From: Salegentibacter flavus
GTDB taxonomy: Bacteria > Bacteroidota > Bacteroidia > Flavobacteriales > Flavobacteriaceae
NCBI RefSeq assembly: GCF_900115145.1
Contig: NZ_FOVL01000011.1
Span: 1-64,000 of the forward strand
Length of the DNA: 64,000 nucleotides
Reading direction: 5' to 3'
Position 1 is the stretch's first letter. Each line of letters begins with the position of its first letter. The notes below the pieces were generated by a model. That model was not told the origin of the DNA. It did no database searches and saw only the letters and a list, made by a program, of their open reading frames with translations. Shown here in pieces: positions 18,468 through 28,382 of the stretch. The translations under genes and the position numbers were made by a program.

Positions 18468-19321
18468 TGGAAAAACAGGAGTTTATAAAAATACTGGAAC
18501 AGCCTGCTTCGATCACCGAAGCCCAGACAAGAGCGCTGGAGAGTATTTTAGCCGAAGCTCCCTATTTTCAAACCGCCCGGGCTTTAAGGCTTAAAGGTCT
18601 TAAAGATCATAATGCCTTAAGCTATAATTCGGCACTTAGACGAACTGCAGCTTACACTACAGACAGAAGTGTGCTTTTTGATTTTATTACTTCGGCAGAG
18701 TTCAACCAGAACAAGATAGCCAAACAGATAAAAGAGCAGGAAGAAGATTTAAAAAACATAGTGGTTTACGAAGCCCAGGAGGTTTTTGGCAAAAGAAGCA
18801 TCGCCATAGACGAAGCCATTAAGATGAAAAAAACGGAATCGGAGCGGGTGATGGATCCCGGTCTTTTCCAGGAAACGAGCCCTAAGAAGGAAGATGAAGA
18901 AGAAAATGAAACTTCAGCCGAAGAGCAGCTTGGAATTGGAGATCCTTTGGAATTTAATTCATCTGAGTCACACTCATTTTCAGAATGGTTGAAACTCACT
19001 TCAGCCGAACCGGTACGGGAAACGGAAAAGCCTTCAGAAGAAATCACCAGAAAATTTGAACTCATAGACGAATTCATTTCCAAAAGTCCAAAGATAAAAC
19101 CGGGAAAAACCCCTAAGAAAAGCAACCTTGCCGAACGCAGTATAACCTCCCCCGAAGCCCTGATGACCGAAACTTTGGCGAAAGTTTACCTGGAGCAAAA
19201 AAACTACATTAAAGCCATACAGGCTTATAAAATTTTAATTTTGAAAAATCCCGAAAAAAGTGGTTTCTTTGCAGACCAAATTCGGGCAATAGAGAAATTA
19301 CAAGAAAATAATAACACATAA
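18467..19321 (+). CDS. TPR-type protein of the lptE-secG operon
   Basis: A 284-residue cytoplasmic protein without a signal peptide. The N-terminal helical part (about 1-90) is followed by a charged, probably disordered Glu/Ser/Lys-rich region (about 130-230). It ends in a single tetratricopeptide-like pair of helices (ETLAKVYLEQKNYIKAIQAY). Its start overlaps the lptE stop by one base, and secG begins 2 nt after its own stop, so translation is likely coupled. The same gene order is familiar from other Flavobacteriaceae. Its molecular role is unknown; a link to envelope biogenesis is only suggested by the neighbours. Confidence 0.7.
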   Translation: MEKQEFIKILEQPASITEAQTRALESILAEAPYFQTARALRLKGLKDHNALSYNSALRRTAAYTTDRSVLFDFITSAEFNQNKIAKQIKEQEEDLKNIVVYEAQEVFGKRSIAIDEAIKMKKTESERVMDPGLFQETSPKKEDEEENETSAEEQLGIGDPLEFNSSESHSFSEWLKLTSAEPVRETEKPSEEITRKFELIDEFISKSPKIKPGKTPKKSNLAERSITSPEALMTETLAKVYLEQKNYIKAIQAYKILILKNPEKSGFFADQIRAIEKLQENNNT

Positions 19322-19323
19322 GA

Positions 19324-19662
19324 ATGAGCACATTCACTATTTTTTTAGCACTAATTATTATTGTAGCCTTTTTACTGATAGTAGTAATTATGGTACAAAA
19401 CCCTAAAGGTGGCGGTTTATCTTCTTCTTTTGGCGGCGGAGGTCAACAGGTTGGTGGCGTTCAAAAGACGGGCGACTTTTTAGATAAGAGTACCTGGACC
19501 CTGGCTACTTTATTATTGGTTTTGATCCTGCTTTCCAACATTACGATCATGGATGGCAGTGGAATTAGTGAATCACGTGTATTTGAAGGTGACGAAGAAA
19601 TAGAAACAAATATCCCTGCTCCTATTCAGGCACCAGTTGATCCTGAAGCTGACAACAATTAG
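19324..19662 (+). CDS. secG: preprotein translocase subunit SecG
   Basis: A 112-residue inner-membrane protein with two transmembrane helices (about 4-24 and 58-76). Between them lies the conserved cytoplasmic loop VQNPKGGGLSSSFGG (about 25-39). SecG assists SecYE-SecA protein export. The acidic C-terminal tail (EVEEIETN-like, ending DPEADNN) extends beyond the shortest SecG proteins. It is the last gene of the miaB-secG group and is followed by a strong terminator. Confidence 0.93.
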   Translation: MSTFTIFLALIIIVAFLLIVVIMVQNPKGGGLSSSFGGGGQQVGGVQKTGDFLDKSTWTLATLLLVLILLSNITIMDGSGISESRVFEGDEEIETNIPAPIQAPVDPEADNN

Positions 19663-19690
19663 GGATTAGCGATACATCATAAAAAATTTA

Positions 19691-19721
19691 ATGCCAGCTT
19701 ATGACAAGCTGGCATTTTTTG
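19691..19721 (+). terminator. terminator after secG
   Basis: ATGCCAGCTT pairs with AAGCTGGCAT across a 4-nt loop and is followed by a run of T. It lies 29 nt after the secG stop. Confidence 0.85.
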
Positions 19722-19815
19722 TTTCTATATGTCAGTAATTATCCGATGGCACAATTTTAGAAACTCCAGTATTCACTTAAAAATTTAATTAACCTTAAAA
19801 ATAAATTTATAAAAA

Positions 19816-20091
19816 ATGGGACTAAACATTAAACCGCTTTCAGACCGGGTACTTATCGAACCGGCAGCAGCCGAAACAAAAACCGCTTCGGGAATTTACA
19901 TCCCTGAAACAGCCAAGGAAAAACCTCAACGCGGGAAAGTAGTAGCTGTAGGTAAAGGCAACAAAGATCACGACATGACGGTAAAAGAAGGTGATATGGT
20001 TCTTTACGGAAAATACGCCGGTACCGAACTTAAACTGGAAGGTAAAGATTACCTTATTATGCGGGAAGATGATATACTTGCAATAGTATAA
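19816..20091 (+). CDS. groS: co-chaperonin GroES
   Basis: The 91-residue GroES caps the GroEL folding chamber. Typical segments are [13 protein letters not shown] at the N-terminus, the mobile loop region [19 protein letters not shown] (about 20-38) and [13 protein letters not shown]. It is followed after 90 nt by groEL. No clear TAnnTTTG promoter or CIRCE-like inverted repeat was found in the 94 nt between the secG terminator and the start. Confidence 0.98.
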   Translation: MGLNIKPLSDRVLIEPAAAETKTASGIYIPETAKEKPQRGKVVAVGKGNKDHDMTVKEGDMVLYGKYAGTELKLEGKDYLIMREDDILAIV

Positions 20092-20143
20092 GACTTCGCT
20101 TTTCCTAATGGGAATTTTCAATAAAAACACTAATATTAATAGC

Positions 20144-20161
20144 ATTCCGCCTTCGCGGAAT
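20144..20161. repeat. short palindrome of the TTCCGC-CTTC-GCGGAA family, copy 3
   Basis: ATTCCGC, loop CTTC, GCGGAAT, in the groES-groEL spacer. It is the third clear member in this window and could modulate relative expression of the two chaperonin genes. Confidence 0.7.
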
Positions 20162-20181
20162 TAACTAAATTAAATTTAACT

Positions 20182-21822
20182 ATGGCCAAAGATATAAAAT
20201 ATGACATCGAAGCCCGAAACGGGATTAAACGCGGTGTAGATGCATTGGCGAATGCCGTAAAAGTAACCCTTGGACCAAAGGGACGTAACGTAATTATCAG
20301 TAAATCTTTTGGTGCTCCAACCGTAACCAAAGATGGTGTTACTGTAGCAAAAGAAATAGAGCTGGAAGACGCTCTTGAAAATATGGGTGCTCAAATGGTT
20401 AAGGAAGTAGCCTCAAAAACCAACGACCTTGCCGGTGATGGTACTACTACTGCTACTGTTCTTGCACAGGCTATCGTAAAAGAAGGCCTTAAGAACGTTG
20501 CTTCCGGTGCTAACCCAATGGACCTTAAACGCGGGATCGACAAAGCAGTTATAGCGCTAACCAAAGATCTTGAAAAACAAACCAAAGAAGTAGGAGACTC
20601 TTCTGAAAAAATTAAGCAGGTTGCATCTATTTCTGCCAACAACGACGAGCACATCGGAGAACTTATCGCCGAGGCCTTCGGAAAAGTTGGAAAAGAAGGG
20701 GTGATTACCGTAGAAGAAGCAAAGGGTACTGAAACTCACGTAGATGTAGTAGAAGGTATGCAGTTTGACCGTGGTTATCTTTCTCCATACTTTGTTACCA
20801 ATAGCGAGAAAATGACTGCCGATCTTGAAAATCCTTATATCCTTCTTTTTGACAAGAAGATATCTGCGATGAAAGATCTTTTACCAGTTCTTGAGCCGGT
20901 AGCTCAATCAGGAAAGCCGCTTTTGATTATTGCTGAAGATGTAGACGGGGAAGCCCTTGCAACTCTTGTAGTGAATAAACTACGTGGCTCGCTTAAGATC
21001 GCTGCAGTGAAAGCTCCAGGTTTTGGAGACCGAAGAAAAGCAATGCTTGAAGATATCGCTATCTTAACCGGTGGAACAGTAATTTCTGAAGAAAGAGGAT
21101 TCACTCTTGAAAATACCACCATCGATATGCTTGGTACTGCTGAAAAAGTAGCTATCGATAAAGACAACACTACTATCGTAAATGGTGCCGGAGACAATGC
21201 TACTATTGAAAACCGGGTGAACCAGATCAAGTCTCAGATCGAGTCTACTACTTCAGATTACGATAAAGAAAAACTTCAGGAGCGTTTGGCTAAACTAGCC
21301 GGAGGTGTTGCCGTACTTTATGTAGGCGCTGCTTCAGAAGTAGAAATGAAAGAGAAGAAAGACCGTGTAGACGATGCCCTTCACGCTACGAGAGCGGCTG
21401 TAGAAGAAGGAATCGTTGCCGGAGGTGGAGTCGCTCTTGTACGCGCTCAGGCAGTACTAAAAAGCCTTAAAGTTGAAAATGCCGATGAGGCAACCGGTAT
21501 CCAGATCGTAATACGCGCTATAGAGTCTCCGCTTAGAACTATCGTTGAAAACGCAGGAGGCGAAGGTTCAGTAGTGATCAATAAAGTACTGGAAGGCGAC
21601 AAAGACTTTGGTTATGATGCCAAAACCAACACCTTTGTAGATATGATGAAAGCCGGAATTATAGATCCTAAGAAAGTAACCAGAATAGCTCTTGAAAATG
21701 CTGCTTCAGTTGCCGGAATGATCCTAACTACCGAATGCGCCCTTACCGACATCCCAGAGGATGACAAAGGCGGCGGAGGTATGCCCGGAGGAATGGGCGG
21801 AGGCATGCCCGGAATGATGTAA
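20182..21822 (+). CDS. groL: chaperonin GroEL
   Basis: The 546-residue Hsp60 subunit forms the double-ring ATP-dependent folding chamber. Signature parts are [10 protein letters not shown] and [14 protein letters not shown] (ATP site, about 81-94), the apical domain (about 190-375, [11 protein letters not shown]) and GGGVALVRA near 415. The C-terminus carries the usual Gly-Met repeat tail ([15 protein letters not shown]). Codon use is strongly biased, as for a highly expressed gene. Confidence 0.99.
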   Translation: MAKDIKYDIEARNGIKRGVDALANAVKVTLGPKGRNVIISKSFGAPTVTKDGVTVAKEIELEDALENMGAQMVKEVASKTNDLAGDGTTTATVLAQAIVKEGLKNVASGANPMDLKRGIDKAVIALTKDLEKQTKEVGDSSEKIKQVASISANNDEHIGELIAEAFGKVGKEGVITVEEAKGTETHVDVVEGMQFDRGYLSPYFVTNSEKMTADLENPYILLFDKKISAMKDLLPVLEPVAQSGKPLLIIAEDVDGEALATLVVNKLRGSLKIAAVKAPGFGDRRKAMLEDIAILTGGTVISEERGFTLENTTIDMLGTAEKVAIDKDNTTIVNGAGDNATIENRVNQIKSQIESTTSDYDKEKLQERLAKLAGGVAVLYVGAASEVEMKEKKDRVDDALHATRAAVEEGIVAGGGVALVRAQAVLKSLKVENADEATGIQIVIRAIESPLRTIVENAGGEGSVVINKVLEGDKDFGYDAKTNTFVDMMKAGIIDPKKVTRIALENAASVAGMILTTECALTDIPEDDKGGGGMPGGMGGGMPGMM

Positions 21823-21848
21823 CAGGCTAAACCTGTAGGTAAATAATC

Positions 21849-21879
21849 AATCCCGCTTCTTCTTGAGCGGGATTTTTTT
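21849..21879 (+). terminator. terminator after groEL
   Basis: AATCCCGCT/AGCGGGATT with an 8-nt loop and a following T tract, 27 nt past the groEL stop. Confidence 0.88.
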
Positions 21880-21892
21880 GTCTTATATAAAA

Positions 21893-21929
21893 AAGGAGCT
21901 TTCCACCTGGCACAGACAGAAAGCTCCTT
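21893..21929 (-). terminator. terminator after the HEPN-like gene
   Basis: AAGGAGCTTTC/GAAAGCTCCTT with a 15-nt loop. The minus strand continues in a T tract, which places it as the terminator of the gene at 21977, back to back with the groEL terminator. Confidence 0.75.
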
Positions 21930-21976
21930 CCAAATTAAACCTCAAAGATTAAAGGTCAAAGATAATCAACGAAAAC

Positions 21977-22351
21977 TCAGACAATAACCTGCTCTTGTTT
22001 TAGAAGAGCCTCCAGTTTATTGGCTGCATTTAAACATTTGCTCACTTTAGGCACATCACTGCAATCCCGGGTATTCAAAGTATGGGATCCACACTGAAGC
22101 GCACTTAAATCCAGCTGCGCAAAATTTTTATTAATGTTTAAACATTTCTCGTACAGGCAATCCAGGGTTTTACAATCATCTACCTCAACCTGGTGCTTCA
22201 GAAGGTAACCCTTTAGAAAGTTCTCAATGGAGAATTGTGCATTCTTACAAACCGAATAGGTTACAAGATCCTCCTCTGGCCTGAAAAATTCGTCGTTAGC
22301 CTGACTTAATTTTTCCAGAGCCTCATCAAAAAAATTGTTATTGGCTTTCAT
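21977..22351 (-). CDS. HEPN-domain-like small protein, cysteine-rich
   Basis: A 124-residue helical protein. The stretch FFDEALEKLSQANDEFF ... NAQFSIENFLKGYLL (about 7-52) resembles the helix pair of HEPN-fold proteins. The RNase motif of active HEPN toxins (RxxxxH) is not visible, so nuclease activity is not expected. It has seven cysteines (about residues 34, 60, 65, 70, 87, 97 and 105), unusually many for its size, which suggests a redox or metal site. It lies between groEL and the pyruvate:ferredoxin oxidoreductase gene, ends in its own terminator and is on the same strand as the latter, 53 nt downstream. Function unknown. Confidence 0.6.
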   Translation of the reverse strand: MKANNNFFDEALEKLSQANDEFFRPEEDLVTYSVCKNAQFSIENFLKGYLLKHQVEVDDCKTLDCLYEKCLNINKNFAQLDLSALQCGSHTLNTRDCSDVPKVSKCLNAANKLEALLKQEQVIV

Positions 22352-22404
22352 TTGTATGATTTTAAAATATTGATTCTTTCTAAAGGGTCAACTTACAATT
22401 TGTA

Positions 22405-25400
22405 TTACATATCTCTAAAGAGCTGAAGTTTCTCCCATTTGGTTTCCACTTCTTCCTGGGCACGTTTTAAAAGTTCAGCACCCATTTCAGCGTTCTCCTT
22501 TACTACCCGGGTAAATCGGGTTTCCTTATACATAAACTCGCTTAACGGAGCTGCAGGAGCTTTAGAATCCAGTTTAAACCGCTTGCCTTTTGGCTGGGCA
22601 GGATTAAACCTGAACAACGGCCAGTAGCCGGTTTCAACCGCTTTTTCCTGTTGAGTAACCCCGTGTTTCAGTTCGTAACCGTGTTCTCCACAATGAGAGT
22701 ACGCGATAATGATAGAAGGACCGGGATAAGCTGCCGCTTCCTCAATGGCTTTAAGCGTCTGAAGGTCTTTTGCACCAATAGCAACTTGTGCTACATATAC
22801 ATTTTGATAAGAAACCGCTTGCAAGGCCAAGCTCTTTTTAGAGGATTTTTTACCTGAAACCGCAAACTTGGCACTTGCTCCCAGAGGAGTCGCTTTAGAC
22901 ATTTGCCCTCCGGTATTTGAGTAAACCTCAGTATCCATTACCAGGATATTGATATCTTCTCCTGAAGCCAGAACGTGATCTACGCCACCGTATCCAATAT
23001 CATAAGCCCAGCCATCGCCACCTAAGATCCATACCGCTTTTTTGCGCAGGTATTGGGTAAGCTGGTTCAGTTTTCGGGCCTCATCGGTATCGATGGTTTC
23101 CAGAATAGACTTAAGTTCGGCTATATGAGCGTGTTTCTGTTTCTTCTGAGTTTCATCTTCTTCAGTATTATTCAGAATAGAAGCTACAAGTTCTTTTCCA
23201 ATTACCGGTTCCAGTTCATTTAGCAGATCTACGGCGATTTCCTGTTTCTTAGACAGAGCCAACTTCATACCTAAACCAAATTCGGCATTATCTTCAAAAA
23301 GGGAGTTAGCCCAAGCCGGTCCCCTTCCAAACTCGTTGGTTTTATAAGGAGTGGTAGGCAGGTTACCTCCATAAATTGAGGAACAACCAGTAGCATTCGC
23401 GATTAAAATACTATCCCCATATAATTGGGTAAGCATTTTAATATAGGGTGTTTCCCCACATCCGGAACAGGCTCCTGAGAACTCAAACAATGGCTCAAGG
23501 AATTGTGATCCTTTAAGGTTTGTGATCTGAAGTTCTGAACGATCGTAGTAAGGTAATTCTGTGAAGTAATCCCAGTTCTGATTCTGTTCAGCAGCAACAT
23601 CGAGTTTGCTATGCATATTGATAGCCTTAAAGTTTTCGATCTCCTTGCTTTCAGCAGGACAAACGGCAACACAAAGATCACAGCCTGTACAGTCTTCAGG
23701 AGAAACCTGAAGAATATAGGATTCAGCCTTACTGTCAAATGGACGACCTTTGGCAGGAACTGCCTTAAAGGTGCCCGGGGCATCGGCCAGTTGCTCGTTA
23801 GGAACAACCTTAGACCTTATCGCGGCGTGCGGACAGATAGCCACACATTTATTACACTGGGTACAAAGATCTTCTCCATCCCAAACAGGAACGAAATCGG
23901 CGATCCCGCGTTTTTCAAATTGGGTGGTACCGGTGGGGAAAGTTCCGTCTACCGGAAAAGCACTTACCGGCAAGCCATCTCCTTCTCCTGCCAGGATCTT
24001 ACCGAGAACCTCTTTCACAAAAGGATCGGCATCACCTGTCATCATCGGGGTAAGACCACGGGTACTTGTTATTTGTTTTGGGTATTCTACTTTCTGAAGA
24101 TTTGCTAGAGAGCTGTCTACCGCGTCAAAATTCATCTTCACGATCTTATCTCCTTTGTGGGAATAAGATTTAACGATAGCATCCTTGATCTTCTGAATCG
24201 CTTCATCTTTTCGGAGCACGCCGGAAATAGCAAAGAAACAGGTTTGCAGCACCGTATTGGTCCTTTTCCCCAGTTTTGCTTCGTGAGCTACTTTAGTAGC
24301 ATCTATTACGTAGAATTCAAGTTCATTTTCCACAATCTCCTCCTGCATTTTCTGCGGAAGTTCATCCCAGATCTCTTCATTAGAGAAGGGAGCGTTGAGA
24401 AGGAAGGTTCCGCCCTTTTTCACCTTCTTCAGAATATCATATTTTTCAATGAAATTAAATTGATGACAGGCAATGAAATCAGCGGTATTTATAAGGTAAC
24501 TTGAAAAGATAGGTTCCGGGCCAAAACGAAGGTGGGAAACGGTTTGAGCTCCGGCTTTTTTGGAGTCATAAACAAAGTATCCCTGAACGTAATTATCAGT
24601 AGTTTCTCCAATGATCTTAATGGAGTTTTTGTTTGCACCTACAGTACCATCAGACCCTAACCCATAGAACATACAGTTGAAGGTCGCTTTTTTGGTTTTG
24701 AAAACCGGGTTATAAAGCAAACTCTTAAAACTAAGGTCATCATTAATACCTATAGTAAAGTGGTTCTTGGGTTCGGCTTTGAACATTTCATCAAAAACAC
24801 CTTTTACCATCGCAGGATTGAATTCTTTGGAAGACAATCCATAACGACCACCAATAATCTGAGGCATTGCCCGATCGCTTTCAACAAAAGCAGTGATTAC
24901 GTCAAGATATAAAGGTTCCCCGATACTTCCCGGTTCTTTGGTCCTGTCTAAAACAGCGATCTTTTTAACGCTGGATGGAATCTTATCCATAAAATCCTTC
25001 ATAGAGAAAGGCCTGTAAAGACGAATAAATAAAGCTCCAACTTTTTCATCATCATTGAGCAGGGTCTCCACGGTTTCTTTCACCGCACCTTCCCCGGAGC
25101 CCATAATAATAATAAGTCTTTCAGCTTCGGGATGGCCTACATAGTCATAAAGGTTATATCGACGACCAGTATGAGCATAAAATTCGTCCATCACATCCTG
25201 AACGATACCCGGCACCTTTTCATAATGTAAATTGGAAGCTTCTCTGGCCTGGAAGAAAACATCAGGGTTTTGAGAAGTCCCTCTAATCACCGGCCTATCG
25301 GGATCAAGAGACCGGTTTTTATGGTCCATGATCTTATCTTCCGGCATCATTTCTTTAATGATATCATCGGTGATCCCATCGATCTTTGATATTTCGTGGG

Positions 25401-25935
25401 AGGTCCTAAATCCATCAAAAATATTCATAAACGGAACACGGCTACGCAAAGTAGCCACCTGGGAGATAAGAGCAAAATCCATCGCCTCCTGTACAGAGCC
25501 ACCAAAGAGCATAGAAAAGCCCGTTTGCCGGGCTGCCATAACATCAGAATGATCTCCGAAAATAGAAAGCGCGTGAGTAGCTATCGTCCTGGCTGCCACG
25601 TGAATTACCGTGGGCAGTAATTCCCCGGCTATTTTATACATATTAGGAATCATAAGCAACAACCCCTGCGAAGCAGTAAAGGTGGTAGTAAGAGCACCAG
25701 CCTGCAAAGAGCCATGTACGGTACCTGCGGCACCTCCTTCACTTTGCATTTCCACAATGCGCGGGATGTTATTCCAGATATTCTTTTGGCCCTTTGAACT
25801 GAAAATATCAACGTGCTCCCCCATAGGCGAAGCGGGGGTAATAGGATAAATAGCACAGACTTCATTTGTTTTATGCGCCACCTTTGCAACCGCCTCATTG
25901 GCATCACAAATGAGTTTGGGAAATTTTTCGATCAT
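22405..25935 (-). CDS. nifJ: pyruvate:ferredoxin (flavodoxin) oxidoreductase
   Basis: A 1176-residue single-chain enzyme that converts pyruvate and CoA to acetyl-CoA and CO2 while reducing ferredoxin. Domain order follows the family: N-terminal pyrimidine-binding domain (YPITPASPMGEHVD, about 25), transketolase C-like domain, gamma domain (MFYGLGSDGTVGANKNS, about 425), two 4Fe-4S clusters (CTQCNKCVAICP and CTGCDLCVAVCP, about 690-750) and the C-terminal thiamine-diphosphate domain (GDGWAYDIGYGGVDH and DTEVYSNTGGQ, about 985-1020). A further CSGCGETPY cluster ligand pair is present. It lies 21 nt downstream of a ferredoxin gene, its probable electron acceptor. Length is normal. Confidence 0.97.
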   Translation of the reverse strand: MIEKFPKLICDANEAVAKVAHKTNEVCAIYPITPASPMGEHVDIFSSKGQKNIWNNIPRIVEMQSEGGAAGTVHGSLQAGALTTTFTASQGLLLMIPNMYKIAGELLPTVIHVAARTIATHALSIFGDHSDVMAARQTGFSMLFGGSVQEAMDFALISQVATLRSRVPFMNIFDGFRTSHEISKIDGITDDIIKEMMPEDKIMDHKNRSLDPDRPVIRGTSQNPDVFFQAREASNLHYEKVPGIVQDVMDEFYAHTGRRYNLYDYVGHPEAERLIIIMGSGEGAVKETVETLLNDDEKVGALFIRLYRPFSMKDFMDKIPSSVKKIAVLDRTKEPGSIGEPLYLDVITAFVESDRAMPQIIGGRYGLSSKEFNPAMVKGVFDEMFKAEPKNHFTIGINDDLSFKSLLYNPVFKTKKATFNCMFYGLGSDGTVGANKNSIKIIGETTDNYVQGYFVYDSKKAGAQTVSHLRFGPEPIFSSYLINTADFIACHQFNFIEKYDILKKVKKGGTFLLNAPFSNEEIWDELPQKMQEEIVENELEFYVIDATKVAHEAKLGKRTNTVLQTCFFAISGVLRKDEAIQKIKDAIVKSYSHKGDKIVKMNFDAVDSSLANLQKVEYPKQITSTRGLTPMMTGDADPFVKEVLGKILAGEGDGLPVSAFPVDGTFPTGTTQFEKRGIADFVPVWDGEDLCTQCNKCVAICPHAAIRSKVVPNEQLADAPGTFKAVPAKGRPFDSKAESYILQVSPEDCTGCDLCVAVCPAESKEIENFKAINMHSKLDVAAEQNQNWDYFTELPYYDRSELQITNLKGSQFLEPLFEFSGACSGCGETPYIKMLTQLYGDSILIANATGCSSIYGGNLPTTPYKTNEFGRGPAWANSLFEDNAEFGLGMKLALSKKQEIAVDLLNELEPVIGKELVASILNNTEEDETQKKQKHAHIAELKSILETIDTDEARKLNQLTQYLRKKAVWILGGDGWAYDIGYGGVDHVLASGEDINILVMDTEVYSNTGGQMSKATPLGASAKFAVSGKKSSKKSLALQAVSYQNVYVAQVAIGAKDLQTLKAIEEAAAYPGPSIIIAYSHCGEHGYELKHGVTQQEKAVETGYWPLFRFNPAQPKGKRFKLDSKAPAAPLSEFMYKETRFTRVVKENAEMGAELLKRAQEEVETKWEKLQLFRDM

Positions 25936-25956
25936 TTTACATCTTTTTTAAAAAAT

Positions 25957-26307
25957 TTATGCTCCGTGTAGCCATTCTTTTTTCTCCAGTAACTGTGCTT
26001 CAGTTTCTTCATGCCCGGGATCTGGCAGACATGCGTCTACAGGACAAACGGATGCACACTGAGGCTCATCGTGGAATCCTTGACACTCAGTACATTTATC
26101 TGAAACGATAAAGTAGAATTCATCTGAAATCGGTTCATTTTCTTCATCGGCGTCTACCTCTTTGCCACTTGGCGTAGTTACAGTTCCGCTTAAAGAAGTT
26201 TCATCGGAATAAGACCATTCCTGATCTGGCTCATAAATTGCGTTGTTTGGACATTCTGAAATGCACGCATCACAGTTGATGCAATCCTCTGTTATAAAAA
26301 GTGCCAT
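25957..26307 (-). CDS. 2[4Fe-4S] ferredoxin
   Basis: A 116-residue electron carrier with two clusters. The first motif is CINCDACISECP (Cys about 9-19). The second is CTECQGFHDEPQCASVCP, where eight residues instead of two separate the second and third cysteines, as in Allochromatium-type ferredoxins. An acidic, roughly 45-residue insertion lies between the two clusters. It is the first gene of the unit with nifJ and is read divergently from korA. It is the likely carrier between the 2-oxoacid oxidoreductases and complex I. Confidence 0.9.
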   Translation of the reverse strand: MALFITEDCINCDACISECPNNAIYEPDQEWSYSDETSLSGTVTTPSGKEVDADEENEPISDEFYFIVSDKCTECQGFHDEPQCASVCPVDACLPDPGHEETEAQLLEKKEWLHGA

Positions 26308-26457
26308 AGATATTTTTATTATGTTAAACTATCCCATAAAGTTAGAGAGCATCATCCTCTCAAATTATGACAATCATCATATTTTTTAATAATTGAAAAT
26401 CAGCAATGAAAAAGGGGTTTTATGATGGCAATCATATTTAAAAGGCAAGGGTAAATT

Positions 26458-26465
26458 TAAATTTG
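26458..26465 (+). promoter_or_regulatory. -7 promoter element of korAB
   Basis: TAAATTTG matches TAnnTTTG exactly, 55 nt before the korA start in the divergent spacer with the ferredoxin gene. A -33 TTG at the expected distance is not obvious. Confidence 0.4.
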
Positions 26466-26520
26466 GTACAGATCATCTACTATCAGTAAATGAACTGATG
26501 GTATTAAAAATACTAGGTTT

Positions 26521-28380
26521 ATGATTACACTTGAAAAGAATCCCAATGCTGAAGCCCTGGATGCTGTTGTAATTCGTTTTGTAGGCGATTCAGGTGACGG
26601 AATGCAATTAACCGGCACCCAGTTTTCTGACACCTCGGCCATGTTTGGTAATGATGTGGCTACTTTTCCTAATTATCCTTCTGAAATAAGGGCTCCCCAA
26701 GGGAGTTTATACGGAGTTTCAGGGTTCCAGGTACATATTGGGAGTGTAGAGGTTAGCACCCCAGGTGATAACTTAGATCTGCTGGTGGCGATGAACCCCG
26801 CAGGTTTAAAGACCAATTTGTACGCGGTAAAACCGGGTAATACTATAATAATAGACAGCGATTCCTTTACCAAGAAGAATCTTGAAAAAGCACAATATGA
26901 AACCAATCCTCTGGAAGACGGAAGTCTTGAAAACTATAGGGTTGTTCAGGTGCCAATGACCTCTTTAACCAAAGAGGCTTTAAAGGATGTTGAAGGTATG
27001 GATAATAAAAGCATCACCCGAAGCAAGAATATGTTTGCCCTGGGGATGGTTTACTGGTTATACGACAGGAATCCCGAGCATACTATCGAGTTCTTTGAGA
27101 AAAAATTCAAAAACAAACCTCATTTAATCAAAGCCAACACCAAAGTATTGAATGCCGGCTTTTTTTATGCAGAAACCATAGAGTTAATTCCTAACTCCTA
27201 TAGCATCTCTCCCGCAAAAATGAAGGAGGGAACTTACAGGATCATTATGGGTAATACGGCTACCGCCTGGGGTTTCCTGGCTGCAGCCGAAAAATCGGGG
27301 AGAGAGTTATTTTTAGGCTCCTACCCTATTACTCCAGCGACAGATATTTTACACGAGCTGGTAAAACACAAGCATTTTGGTGTAAAAGCTTTTCAGGCCG
27401 AGGATGAGATAGCAGGTATAAGCTCGGCTATAGGCGCTTCCTTTGCCGGCGATCTTGCCATCACTACAACCTCAGGACCCGGTCTCGCCTTGAAAGGAGA
27501 AGCCTTAGGTCTTGCAGTAATGATAGAATTACCCCTTGTAGTTGTGAATGTTCAGCGTGGCGGGCCGTCTACAGGACTACCCACTAAAACAGAACAATCT
27601 GATCTTATGCAGGCAATGTACGGCCGCAACGGAGAAAGTCCGGTGATCGTAATCGCCGCGAGCACCCCGGCCAACTGTTTCAACTACGCTTACCAGGCTT
27701 CAAAACTTGCCCTTGAACATATGACTCCGGTGGTATTACTCACCGATGGATATATCGCCAATGGTTCGGCCCCCTGGAAGATAAAAAGTCTCGAAGAAAT
27801 GCCCGAGATCAAAAACAACCTGGTTAATGAGGTTAAGGAAAACTGGCACCCCTACGATCGTGACGAAGATACCCTGGCAAGAAACTGGGCAATCCCGGGA
27901 ACGCCAGGACTGGAACATCGCGTTGGTGGACTTGAAAAAGACCGCATTACGGGCGATGTATCTCACGTTCCGGAAAACCACGAAATCATGACCCATACCA
28001 GGGCCGAGAAAGTAAAAAGAGTGGAGAATTATATACCCGAGATTCAGCCTGAGTTTGCCCAGGAAGGAGAACTACTGGTGATTGGTTGGGGAGGAACTTA
28101 CGGCTCGCTGCATTCAGCAGTTAAGCAAATAGTGGAAGAGGAAGGTTACAACAATATAGGTTTTGCTCATTTCAACTATATAAATCCACTTCCTAAAAAC
28201 ACGGGAGAGGTTCTAAGCAGATATAAGAAAATACTTGTTTGTGAACTTAATAACGGACAGTTTGTGAATGTGCTCCGAATGAACTTTGAAGAACAAAAAT
28301 TCCATCAGTTTAATAAAATTCAGGGCTTGCCTTTCGCCAACAGCGAACTCATCGAAAAATTCAAACAAATAGCAAAGTAA
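26521..28380 (+). CDS. korA: 2-oxoacid:ferredoxin oxidoreductase, fused gamma-alpha subunit
   Basis: A 619-residue subunit in which the gamma domain is fused in front of the alpha domain. The N-terminus has RFVGDSGDGMQLTG (about 18-31) of the gamma domain and the alpha domain starts near LGSYPITPATDILHEL (about 263-278). With KorB it oxidises 2-oxoglutarate or a related 2-oxoacid to its CoA ester and passes electrons to ferredoxin. The TTTSGPGLALKGEALGLAV block is typical. 2-Oxoglutarate is the likeliest substrate from family knowledge but is not proven by the sequence. It lies 2 nt upstream of korB. Confidence 0.92.
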   Translation: MITLEKNPNAEALDAVVIRFVGDSGDGMQLTGTQFSDTSAMFGNDVATFPNYPSEIRAPQGSLYGVSGFQVHIGSVEVSTPGDNLDLLVAMNPAGLKTNLYAVKPGNTIIIDSDSFTKKNLEKAQYETNPLEDGSLENYRVVQVPMTSLTKEALKDVEGMDNKSITRSKNMFALGMVYWLYDRNPEHTIEFFEKKFKNKPHLIKANTKVLNAGFFYAETIELIPNSYSISPAKMKEGTYRIIMGNTATAWGFLAAAEKSGRELFLGSYPITPATDILHELVKHKHFGVKAFQAEDEIAGISSAIGASFAGDLAITTTSGPGLALKGEALGLAVMIELPLVVVNVQRGGPSTGLPTKTEQSDLMQAMYGRNGESPVIVIAASTPANCFNYAYQASKLALEHMTPVVLLTDGYIANGSAPWKIKSLEEMPEIKNNLVNEVKENWHPYDRDEDTLARNWAIPGTPGLEHRVGGLEKDRITGDVSHVPENHEIMTHTRAEKVKRVENYIPEIQPEFAQEGELLVIGWGGTYGSLHSAVKQIVEEEGYNNIGFAHFNYINPLPKNTGEVLSRYKKILVCELNNGQFVNVLRMNFEEQKFHQFNKIQGLPFANSELIEKFKQIAK

Positions 28381-28382
28381 TC

